Source of the DNA: Maritalea mediterranea
Lineage (GTDB): Bacteria > Pseudomonadota > Alphaproteobacteria > Rhizobiales > Devosiaceae
Length of the DNA: 64,000 nt
Direction of reading: 5' to 3'
NCBI RefSeq assembly: GCF_021568695.1
Contig: NZ_JAKGTI010000001.1
Span: forward strand, 930,001-994,000
Shown here: one piece after another, positions 1 through 7,467 of the stretch
Numbering within the stretch: position 1 is the first letter of the stretch
Layout of the letters: every line of letters begins with the position of its first letter
Position numbers and translations under genes: made by a program
Notes under the pieces: model-generated
Told to the model about the DNA's origin: nothing
The model's database searches: none
The model's input: only the letters and a program-made list of their open reading frames with translations

Positions 1-1100
1 ATCTCACGCAATTGCGCAGCCAAGATTTGGCCGCCGCGACGCGCATAAGTTGGCGGTGGCAATTTCAAGGTGGCTTTAAAGCCATTCTCATAACCTGCTG
101 CCGCCAGCAATTCTTTCGCCTTCGCCACATCGTGTGGATAGGTGTCGAGCAAATCCACATAATAGGGATGGTGTGGCGCAAAATGGGTGCCGATTGGCGT
201 GCCATAACCAAACATCGCCCCATCAATGATCGCTTGACGATCAATCACATGGGCAATGGCCTGACGCACGCGCAAATCATTGAACGGTTCGGCCTTATTG
301 TTGGTGGCCAAGATGGTCTCACCTTCTGTGGAGCCAACCACCACATCAAAGCGCGGATCGGCTTCAAAAATCTCAAGCGTTTCTGGTGCAGGGAAATTCG
401 CAAAGCCATCCAACTCGCCCGCAAGCATCGCATTTTGCGCCGCATTCGGATCTGAAATAAAGGTGAAGATCGCCCGGTCCAGATAAACGTCATTGCCGAC
501 ATAATCCGGGTTCTTTTCCAAAATCACCTTGGAGCCTTGTTGCCAATCCACAAATTTGAAGGGACCGGTGCCAACAGGGTTGGTCTGATTGGTCTCAGCG
601 CTTTCCGGCGCCACAATCACCGCATCGCCGCGGCCCAGATTGAACAGGAAATTCCCTTGCGGGCTGGCAATCTCGATAGCGATTTTGTTCGGCGCCATCA
701 CTTCAACCTTGGTGATGGGGGCAAAAATGCCCTTTTGCGCATTCACACTGTCCTCAGCGCGGGCGCGATCCAGGCTAAATTTCACGTCCTCCGCATCAAA
801 GCTGGTACCATCATGGAAGGTCACACCTTCTTTCAACGTAAATTCATAACGCGTGCCATCCTCAGAAATGGTCCAGTCGGTCGCCAAGGAAGGTTGCACG
901 GCACCATTCTGGTCAATGCGTGTGAGGCCCTCAAACAGATTGGCATAAACCACCTCATCAATCGCAGCGGCCGCCCCTGCTGTAGGGTCAAGGTGAGGTG
1001 GCTCCAGCACCAACCCAAGACGAAGTTCATCAGCCAGCGTGGTTGAGGAAAACAAGGTTGCGGCCAAAAGGCCCGCAAGGTGAAGCGCAGAATTTTTCAC
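1..1100 (-). CDS. Peptide/nickel-type ABC transporter substrate-binding protein (partial)
   Basis: Periplasmic solute-binding protein of the SBP_bac_5 family (oligopeptide, dipeptide or nickel uptake). The frame is open from a GTG at 1100 to the left edge, about 366 codons, so the C-terminus lies outside the window. Residues 1-23 form a signal peptide (basic start, hydrophobic core, Leu-Ala before Asp-Glu). Family-typical stretches follow, including LEPPHLDP near the mature N-terminus and VGTGPFKF in the middle. The GTG is preceded by GGGAGCG at good spacing; a nearby upstream ATG is out of frame. It lies 110 bp downstream of the iron permease gene on the same strand, but it is a different transporter class and probably has its own promoter. 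Substrate cannot be told from sequence. Confidence 0.88.
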   Translation of the reverse strand, partial: MKNSALHLAGLLAATLFSSTTLADELRLGLVLEPPHLDPTAGAAAAIDEVVYANLFEGLTRIDQNGAVQPSLATDWTISEDGTRYEFTLKEGVTFHDGTSFDAEDVKFSLDRARAEDSVNAQKGIFAPITKVEVMAPNKIAIEIASPQGNFLFNLGRGDAVIVAPESAETNQTNPVGTGPFKFVDWQQGSKVILEKNPDYVGNDVYLDRAIFTFISDPNAAQNAMLAGELDGFANFPAPETLEIFEADPRFDVVVGSTEGETILATNNKAEPFNDLRVRQAIAHVIDRQAIIDGAMFGYGTPIGTHFAPHHPYYVDLLDTYPHDVAKAKELLAAAGYENGFKATLKLPPPTYARRGGQILAAQLRE

Positions 1101-1209
1101 GGATATTCGCTCCCATAGATTTTTCTTATCTTTATAGGAGAAGCGGGCAATCTGAAAAGGGAGCGCGCGAAATATTTATTTGACCATACGGTGAACAGCG
1201 CCAAGCAGT

Positions 1210-2778
1210 TTAGCGATTATGGCCCTGCAAGCGACCGCCCAGAATGGCGGGAATCAAGCCAATGCTGACAATCAATAAGGCGGGTACAGCGGCGGATTCG
1301 AAATTCTCGAGGCTAGCTTCTGCATAGACAAAGGTTGCCAGCGTTTCCAGCCCGATGGGCCGCAACAACAAGGTGGCGGGCAGCTCTTTGATGCACTCGA
1401 CAAACACCAGCGTCATCGCCGCCACCAGGGCAGGGCGCAATGTGGGCAGGTCGATCTCGATCAGCGTGCGCCATTTGTTGGCCCCGAGGATATGGCTGGC
1501 GTCGAGCAGGTTAAGGCCGCGTTTCTTCATCGCCGCCTCGATATTGTTGTGGCTGACGGTCAAAAAGCGCACCGTATAGGCATAAAGAATGGCGAAAGGT
1601 GAGCCCGACAGGATCAGACCGACGGTGGTGCCCCAGATGGCACGGGTGCCGTCATTGATCAGTCCATCCAAAAAGCCAAGCGGCACCAGAATGCCGATGG
1701 CCAGAATGGTGCCGGGCACCGCATAACCAAAGGTGGCGAGGAAAGACCAGCCGCCGCGCCCATCGCGATTGACCATTTGTCGGGCCGTAAAATAGCCGAT
1801 GGCCACACACAATAACGCGCCGCCAGCGGCCAGCAGGATGGTGTTGACAAAAGCGGGCCAGATGGATTCTTGCAGGGCCCCCCGCATCACCCGAACGATC
1901 GAGGTGGAGAGCAATTCAAGTACCGGGACACCAAAGCCCAAAAACACAACACCTGAGCAGAATGCAGTGACCATCAAGCCGGCCGGCAGGCTGAGTTTGA
2001 TCAGTGAAGGGGGCACGCGGGAATCGCGCCGGGTGAGATAATCACGTTTGCGGCGGGCATATTGCTCCAGCCAGATCAGCGTGCCGATCAAAAGGATGGC
2101 TGTGAGCGCCAGTTGCGCCGCACCGGGCAGGTTGGAGCGGTTCAGCCAGGTGGTATAAACAATCTTGGTGATGGTGTTGACGCCGAAAAATTCCACCGCG
2201 CCCACATCATTGAGCACTTCCATCAAGGCCAAGGTTACCCCCACAATCAAAGCGGGTCGCGACAGGGGCAGAATGATCGCAAAGAAGGTGCGCCAGGCGT
2301 TGGCCCCAAGCGCACGGCTGGCAGCCACAAGCGCGCCGGACTGCATGAGGAAAAAGGCACGGCAACTCAAATAGACATAGGGATAAAGCACGAGGCTCAT
2401 CACAATGGCAGCGCCATCAAGGGTTTGAATATCGGGAAACCAATAGTCGCGCACCAGTTCGGCACCGGTGATGCTGCGCACCAAGGTTTGCACCGGCCCG
2501 GAAAACTCCATCACCTCCACCCAGGCATAGGCCGAAATATAGGTGGGAATGGCCAGCGGCAGAATAAACGCCCACTGGAAGAATTTGCGTCCCGGAAACT
2601 CAAACGAGGACACTAGCCACGCGCTGAGCAACCCAACAATCGCTGTAAACACGCCGACAAACAAAAGCAGCAACCCGGTTTCGACCAAGGCGACCGGCAG
2701 CATGCGAGAGAAAAGACCGCCCTCAAGACTAAAGCGCCCCAGGGCCAGAAAAGCGAGCGCAAGAACGGGAAGGGCCAT
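1210..2778 (-). CDS. fbpB: Iron(III) ABC transporter permease, FbpB-type
   Basis: Inner-membrane permease of a ferric iron ABC importer. At 522 residues it is a fused double permease with two copies of the BPD_transp_1 domain, about 12 membrane helices in total. Each half carries an EAA-like loop that docks the ATPase: one around SRALGANAWRT in the first half and one around SHILGANKWRT in the second. TTG-ATG codons lie at 2781-2776; the ATG at 2778 is chosen. The frame is open further upstream but runs into a strong hairpin, so a longer start is unlikely. It follows fbpA on the same strand. No ATP-binding subunit (FbpC) follows; the next gene is an unrelated binding protein, so the ATPase must be encoded elsewhere. 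Confidence 0.9.
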   Translation of the reverse strand: MALPVLALAFLALGRFSLEGGLFSRMLPVALVETGLLLLFVGVFTAIVGLLSAWLVSSFEFPGRKFFQWAFILPLAIPTYISAYAWVEVMEFSGPVQTLVRSITGAELVRDYWFPDIQTLDGAAIVMSLVLYPYVYLSCRAFFLMQSGALVAASRALGANAWRTFFAIILPLSRPALIVGVTLALMEVLNDVGAVEFFGVNTITKIVYTTWLNRSNLPGAAQLALTAILLIGTLIWLEQYARRKRDYLTRRDSRVPPSLIKLSLPAGLMVTAFCSGVVFLGFGVPVLELLSTSIVRVMRGALQESIWPAFVNTILLAAGGALLCVAIGYFTARQMVNRDGRGGWSFLATFGYAVPGTILAIGILVPLGFLDGLINDGTRAIWGTTVGLILSGSPFAILYAYTVRFLTVSHNNIEAAMKKRGLNLLDASHILGANKWRTLIEIDLPTLRPALVAAMTLVFVECIKELPATLLLRPIGLETLATFVYAEASLENFESAAVPALLIVSIGLIPAILGGRLQGHNR

Positions 2779-2806
2779 CAAAAATATGATGAATCCCTGA
2801 ACGAAA

Positions 2807-2830
2807 GAAAGGCGCGAAACCGCGCCTTTC
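2807..2830 (-). terminator. Hairpin between fbpA and fbpB, partial terminator or mRNA stabiliser
   Basis: A perfect 10-bp inverted repeat (GAAAGGCGCG and CGCGCCTTTC) with a 4-nt loop lies 50 bp after the fbpA stop. On the minus strand it is followed by a short T-rich run. Such intercistronic hairpins often let a binding protein be expressed above its permease. It also limits how far upstream fbpB can start. Confidence 0.6.
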
Positions 2831-2879
2831 CAAAACTCAATTCTGTTTTGACCTATATTTGCGATAGGACAACCCCGTC

Positions 2880-3905
2880 TTAGTTTTGTGGGCCTTCGTC
2901 GAATTTAACTTCGTCGACCAACTTGCTGGCTTCATCACGTTTATCAGCGATTTCAGACAATGCAAGATCATCCGCTTTCAATTCGCCCCAGCTTGCCACA
3001 AGGTCGGACGCTTCAACACCAGGCAACACAGGGAATTCAAAGTTGGATTCCGCGTAGATAGACTGTGCTTCTTCAGACAGCAAGAAGTCGATGAATTTCT
3101 GACCGGCTTCAGCGTTTGGCGCATGTTTGGCCAACACAACACCTGAGATGTTCACGTGTGTCTTGCTTTGCTCGGCATCCGGATACACCAAGCGAACAGA
3201 AGCCGCCCAATCTTTTTGCTCTGGCTCAGTCTCGTTGGTCAGCATTTTACCCATATAATAAGTGTTGCCGATGGCAATGTCGCATTCGCCAGAATAAATG
3301 GCTTTAACCTGAGCGCGGTCGTTCCCTGTTGGTTTGCGGGCAAGATTGTCACGCACATCTTCGAGCCATTCTTTGGTGGCTTCTTCGCCATTATTGGCGA
3401 TTTGGCTGGCGATCAGGCCGATGGAATAAACGTGCTGGCCAGAGCGTGTACACACGCGGCCCTTCCATTTTGGATCGGCCAAGTCAGCGTAAGAAAGATT
3501 TTCTTCTTCAACGCGGTCCTTAGACACATAGAAAACGCGTGCGCGCAGAGACAAAGCGGCCCAGGCGCCGTCTGGATCCACATATTGCTGAGGAATGTCG
3601 GCGGTGATTTCTTGTGGAATAGGCTGCCAAACACCAGCTTGTTTCGCGGCGTCCAAACGGCCAATATCAACGGTCAGCAACACGTCGGCCGGAGAATTTT
3701 CACCTTCTGAAACCACACGGTCCACAAGACCTTGTTTAGCAAACAAAACATTGGTTTTGATGCCGGTCTCTGCTTCAAAGGCATCGGTCAATGGCTTAAG
3801 CAGCTCAGGCTGACGATAGCTATAAACATTGATCTCCTCTGCATAGGCAGAGGCGGTGCCTGTAAGGGCTACGCCGAGTGTGGCAAGAAGAAGTGTCTTT
3901 TTCAT
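2880..3905 (-). CDS. fbpA: Iron(III) ABC transporter substrate-binding protein, FbpA-type
   Basis: Periplasmic ferric-ion-binding protein of 341 residues. A classic signal peptide covers residues 1-22 with an Ala-x-Ala-type end. The mature protein begins with EINVYSYR, the usual start of FbpA/FutA proteins. Tyrosines in NTYYMGKM, about two thirds along, match the iron-coordinating tyrosine pair of the family. The ATG has AGGAG at good spacing. The gene lies directly upstream of fbpB and is separated from it by a hairpin. A 17-bp palindrome resembling an Irr box lies 115 bp upstream, fitting control by iron status. The assignment to iron rather than another ion rests on the paired tyrosines and on the linked FbpB-type permease. 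Confidence 0.92.
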   Translation of the reverse strand: MKKTLLLATLGVALTGTASAYAEEINVYSYRQPELLKPLTDAFEAETGIKTNVLFAKQGLVDRVVSEGENSPADVLLTVDIGRLDAAKQAGVWQPIPQEITADIPQQYVDPDGAWAALSLRARVFYVSKDRVEEENLSYADLADPKWKGRVCTRSGQHVYSIGLIASQIANNGEEATKEWLEDVRDNLARKPTGNDRAQVKAIYSGECDIAIGNTYYMGKMLTNETEPEQKDWAASVRLVYPDAEQSKTHVNISGVVLAKHAPNAEAGQKFIDFLLSEEAQSIYAESNFEFPVLPGVEASDLVASWGELKADDLALSEIADKRDEASKLVDEVKFDEGPQN

Positions 3906-4020
3906 TTTTTCGCTCCTGTTTTTCCGGGGTTAAGGCCCGTCGGTTGCGGTGGTTTTGCGCAAATGGTGCGTGAAAGTCAATCAAGCGATAGACCCTGAAA
4001 ACGCCGAAAAATAGGCGTGT

Positions 4021-4037
4021 TTTAAAACCATTCTAAA
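4021..4037. promoter_or_regulatory. Candidate Irr box (iron control element) upstream of fbpA
   Basis: The 17-bp sequence TTTAAAA-N3-TTCTAAA is an imperfect palindrome. It matches the Hyphomicrobiales Irr-box consensus as I recall it (TTTAGAA-N3-TTCTAAA) at 13 of 14 defined positions. It lies 115 bp upstream of the fbpA start and after the end of the preceding kinase-like gene, so fbpA is the likely target. Binding is inferred, not shown. Confidence 0.55.
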
Positions 4038-4118
4038 CTGGAGGCAAAAAGTCCATATTTTCCGGTTTGGACAGAAAACCGCATGCGCTTTGGGGTGTGG
4101 CGGTATGTCGCACCCGAC

Positions 4119-7100
4119 CTAGCGTTGCTGAGTGGTTTTTTGCACGCGATGGCCGGGAATCCGTAGTGCCATCATCATGCCATGCTCGCCCAGCGGGTCG
4201 AGCGTGAGGCCAAAGGCATTGGCCTTTGCCAAAGACCGGGTGAGGGAAAGCCCCACAGCAGAGCTGGCTGTGGTGCCTGCGTCTTTGCTGTTTTCCCCAT
4301 TATGGTGAAACACCGCGAACTTCTCGCTCCGGTCAACTTGGTTACTGCCATTGTCACGCACATGCACGGATACATCGCCATTATCTTCATGAATCGCGCT
4401 GACAATCACATTGCTGCCCGGTGGGCTGAGCGTTACCGCGCTGGCCAGCAAATTCATAATCGTTTGGCTCAACAGCTTTTGATCAGCTTCAACCAGATAT
4501 TGGGCATCAGGAATGGCGCTGCGCACGAACACTTGCTGGGCGTTGGCCTGATTGCGAATTTTGCTGATACACACAGTCAGAAGATCACCCAGATCAATTT
4601 CCGCGGTTTCCAACTCATAGGTGCCATCGCGATAGCGACTTAGATCGTCCAGTTCGCCCACGACCCGTTCAAGCCGACGCGTCGCCAACTGGATGTCTCT
4701 AATATATTCTTTGTACCGGTCATTGCCGATAGGTCCATAGGCTTCTTCAACCATCAAGCTATTGAAGCCCGAAATCGTGGCGAGGGGACGCCGCACTTCG
4801 CGGCTGATCAACGGCAGAAGGTCGGCTTCGGCGCCCGTGTCCTCAGCGGTATCGCCAACTGGAGGCTCGGTGTTTTGCACTTCCGCTACAAGGCCAATCA
4901 ATTGAAAATCATCACCAGGCGCCAAGGGATGGCGCAGAAAATGGATGTTGCAATGGGCCGCACCTGCAAATAGATGCACATCTGCCTCTTGCTTGGTGCC
5001 TGCCAGCAAGCCGAAATAGGCCGATCGGCTGTCCGCATCAATATATTCCATCAAGGTGCGATCCAGCATAAGCTCGCGACTTGGTCCAATAAGCGCCTCT
5101 GCTTCGGCCGAAGCATCAATTACATGCCCGCGATTGTCGAGCACAAGCAATCCCTTTTTCTGCGCTGTCGCAAGTCGCGTCAACAACTCAAGATCGAGGG
5201 CCGCAACCTGAGGGTCCTCATCCAAAAGGGCTGCATCATTCTGATCTTCATCGCCGTTGGCAAAACCGTCGGGCAGTTCTATCGGCTCTTGCCGCTCATC
5301 TTCTCGGGCGGTGAGCATGTAGGCAGATTTGCCTTGCCAGGTGGTCGTTTGCAAACGGGCTACGACGGCAATGTCGGTTCCATCCTTGCGCAACAGTTTG
5401 GTGACAGGCCCAACAGAACCATCACCGTCATCGGCGCGCGGAAAGATTTGGTCAAATCCAGCCTGCCGCAATTCGGTGCTGGTTTTATACCCTGCCAGCT
5501 CCGCCATGGCACGATTGGCAAACAACAGTTCCTGGTCGCGGAACAGCAAGATTCCCAAGGGCAAGCGGTTAAGCACCAGTGTCTCGTCGCTCAGGGCCAC
5601 CAAAGCCCCGGAAATCGACGTATCTGACTTCTTTACGTCTCCAGGGCGCGCAGGGGCGATCGAGCGTGTACCTTGCCGGGGCGTGCGGCTTGGATTGGCC
5701 GGGGCGTCCATCGCGTTCTCAGGGATGCCATTGGCGTTCAGTTGTGCGGCGGCCTCGCTTTCGCTGGCCGGGGACCGGTCCAAAGAAACGGATGACGGTT
5801 TAGACGATGTCGAACGCGTCTCCGCCATATCATTGTCCTCGGCCTCACGTGCCGCCGCCGTTTCGTCCGGCCCCACCCGTTCGCGCAAGACGCGCGACAA
5901 TTCCTCGAAATTGTAGCGGGCACTGGGGTCATCTGTCAGTCGGTCTTGCGACGAGGCCTTTTCAGATTTGATGGGCTCGGCCACGCTTGTTTCACCAGAT
6001 GATTGATCGGTCAGCGCCACATTTGCGGACGCTGGCGGCTCGGCGGCGCTGGTCAGCTTATGTTTGGCCCGGATGATCCACAATTGCGGCGCCTTCGGCG
6101 CGTCTTGTGACGCATCCGTTTGATCAGACGGGCGTTCATCCTCAGCATCCGCCGTCAAATCATCTTCCATGTCATCGGCTTCGATGGAGGTGAGGCGTTC
6201 AGCTGATTCACTTAAGCCTGTGTTGGCTTGATAGAGATGATCGATTAATTCGGTCAAATCATGCGGCAATGCCTCATCATCAGACTCAAGTGCATCGTCG
6301 GGCAGTTCGCTTTCATCACGGTCTTCAGATGGCGATGCCCGAGAGTCCAGTTCAGTGGTGACCTCTTCAGCCGCCGTGTCGTCCTCTTGATAAAGACTGT
6401 CGGCGGGCGAGTGCCCTTGCCCATGCTCTGCCTCCGGGGCATCCCCGTCCAACTGATCCAGCAGACCATCTGCGGGCGCCGCATCGACGGTCGAGCTGTC
6501 TAAAGATGCGGATAGCGCATCGGCACCCATGTCCGCCAAATCCTGCAGCAAGCCAGGTTCAAACACCAGCATGCGTGCCCGCGCCGAAATATCGAATTGA
6601 TCGGTAGCTGCCTGCTCCAGCAGGTCTAAAGCAATTTCCGATATGATTGGTGGCTCATTGTCCCCTTGCGGCACGCCGGCTCCAGCGACAACCTCGTGAT
6701 TGTCGTCAACCACCACATAATCCAGCTCAGGCGTGAACATTTGCGCGCTGGCCGCCAAGTCATAGGCTTCGCCGCTAAATAGTTTCGGATCAATTGTGTC
6801 GGTTGAGATCACCAACAATCCCGTCAAATGATCATCAATCAGCGGAATGCAGCTACAGGTGGAGGAAACCGGCTTTTTGCCGATTTGAAAGCGCATCCGG
6901 GAAAGGCTGGCGCGGCCATGCGTGCCCAAGCGGATCAGCCGATTGATCTGTCCGCGCAGCGGCACGGGATCCGGCAGCAGTTTGACCCGTTTCTTCTTGG
7001 CTTTGGTGCGAAACAAGCGGGCCGCAAGGTTGCGCCACAGCAGGCGCGTGCCATCTTCATCCCAAAACCAGACGGGTCTGGGATCCAAAGTGTAGCTCAG

Positions 7101-7142
7101 GACCCGTTGGCCGATTTCGCTATGTACCCAATGTGAACGCAT
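4119..7142 (-). CDS. PAS-domain sensor kinase-like protein lacking the phosphoacceptor His (pseudokinase)
   Basis: A 1007-residue cytosolic signalling protein without membrane segments. A PAS-like module is at the N-terminus (around residues 20-110). A long acidic, low-complexity region spans roughly residues 200-500. Two further PAS-like modules cover about 500-720, and a HisKA plus HATPase-like unit occupies about 770-1000. The dimerisation helix reads ISREVRRPL where active kinases read ISHEIRTPL, so the phosphoacceptor His is Arg781 (codon CGC). The N-box reads NLLASAV in place of NLLSNAI, so the Mg-binding Asn is also lost. The second glycine box is weak. The following helix (GPIGNDRYKEY) is otherwise close to the PdhS/DivJ/PleC type. 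The likely role is a DivL-like non-catalytic regulator. No response regulator is adjacent. Confidence 0.82.
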   Translation of the reverse strand: MRSHWVHSEIGQRVLSYTLDPRPVWFWDEDGTRLLWRNLAARLFRTKAKKKRVKLLPDPVPLRGQINRLIRLGTHGRASLSRMRFQIGKKPVSSTCSCIPLIDDHLTGLLVISTDTIDPKLFSGEAYDLAASAQMFTPELDYVVVDDNHEVVAGAGVPQGDNEPPIISEIALDLLEQAATDQFDISARARMLVFEPGLLQDLADMGADALSASLDSSTVDAAPADGLLDQLDGDAPEAEHGQGHSPADSLYQEDDTAAEEVTTELDSRASPSEDRDESELPDDALESDDEALPHDLTELIDHLYQANTGLSESAERLTSIEADDMEDDLTADAEDERPSDQTDASQDAPKAPQLWIIRAKHKLTSAAEPPASANVALTDQSSGETSVAEPIKSEKASSQDRLTDDPSARYNFEELSRVLRERVGPDETAAAREAEDNDMAETRSTSSKPSSVSLDRSPASESEAAAQLNANGIPENAMDAPANPSRTPRQGTRSIAPARPGDVKKSDTSISGALVALSDETLVLNRLPLGILLFRDQELLFANRAMAELAGYKTSTELRQAGFDQIFPRADDGDGSVGPVTKLLRKDGTDIAVVARLQTTTWQGKSAYMLTAREDERQEPIELPDGFANGDEDQNDAALLDEDPQVAALDLELLTRLATAQKKGLLVLDNRGHVIDASAEAEALIGPSRELMLDRTLMEYIDADSRSAYFGLLAGTKQEADVHLFAGAAHCNIHFLRHPLAPGDDFQLIGLVAEVQNTEPPVGDTAEDTGAEADLLPLISREVRRPLATISGFNSLMVEEAYGPIGNDRYKEYIRDIQLATRRLERVVGELDDLSRYRDGTYELETAEIDLGDLLTVCISKIRNQANAQQVFVRSAIPDAQYLVEADQKLLSQTIMNLLASAVTLSPPGSNVIVSAIHEDNGDVSVHVRDNGSNQVDRSEKFAVFHHNGENSKDAGTTASSAVGLSLTRSLAKANAFGLTLDPLGEHGMMMALRIPGHRVQKTTQQR

Positions 7143-7318
7143 ATACTTTCATCACCTTGCCAAGGCAGATTACCAGCTTTGCTGGAAAAATTTACGTTTT
7201 CTTAATATAATCAATAGCTCCAGCCGTCTAGCTTTGGGCCCCGGTGTGCGCCAAAAGACCTTTTTCATGGTTAAGATGGAAAAGTGCAATTTTTTTTGAA
7301 AGAGCGGCTTTTGCCCTC

Positions 7319-7347
7319 TTGCCAATTCAAATGTTCGGCCCTATGTT
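7319..7347 (+). promoter_or_regulatory. Promoter of tRNA-His
   Basis: TTGCCA (7319-7324) and TATGTT (7342-7347) are separated by 17 bp. The predicted start of transcription is about 12 bp before the tRNA. This is a near-consensus sigma-70-type promoter in the right place. Confidence 0.6.
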
Positions 7348-7365
7348 CGCGCGCACAAACAACGT

Positions 7366-7442
7366 GCCGCCTTAGCTCAGTTGGTTAGAGCGCTAGATTG
7401 TGGATCTAGAGGTCCCCCGTTCGATCCGGGGAGGCGGTACCA
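7366..7442 (+). tRNA. tRNA-His (anticodon GTG), A73, no encoded G-1
   Basis: A complete 77-nt cloverleaf with CCA encoded. The acceptor stem is GCCGCCT paired with AGGCGGT (G1 opposite U72). The D-stem is GCTC/GAGC, the anticodon stem CTAGA/TCTAG, and the loop TTGTGGA gives anticodon GTG. The T-stem is CCCCG/CGGGG. Most bacterial tRNA-His genes encode an extra G at -1 opposite C73. Here the base before the acceptor stem is T and the discriminator is A. This matches the divergent tRNA-His known in a subgroup of Alphaproteobacteria, which goes with a laterally acquired HisRS; that enzyme (hisS) is 4 kb downstream. Confidence 0.96.
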
Positions 7443-7467
7443 TTCTCCCCGAACTTGTTTAATTACC

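Noticed and set aside
1-1100. Apparent broken gene at the left edge, with only short open frames on both strands
   Set aside because: One frame is open without interruption from GTG 1100 to base 1 and translates to a normal SBP_bac_5 protein; it simply has no stop inside the window.
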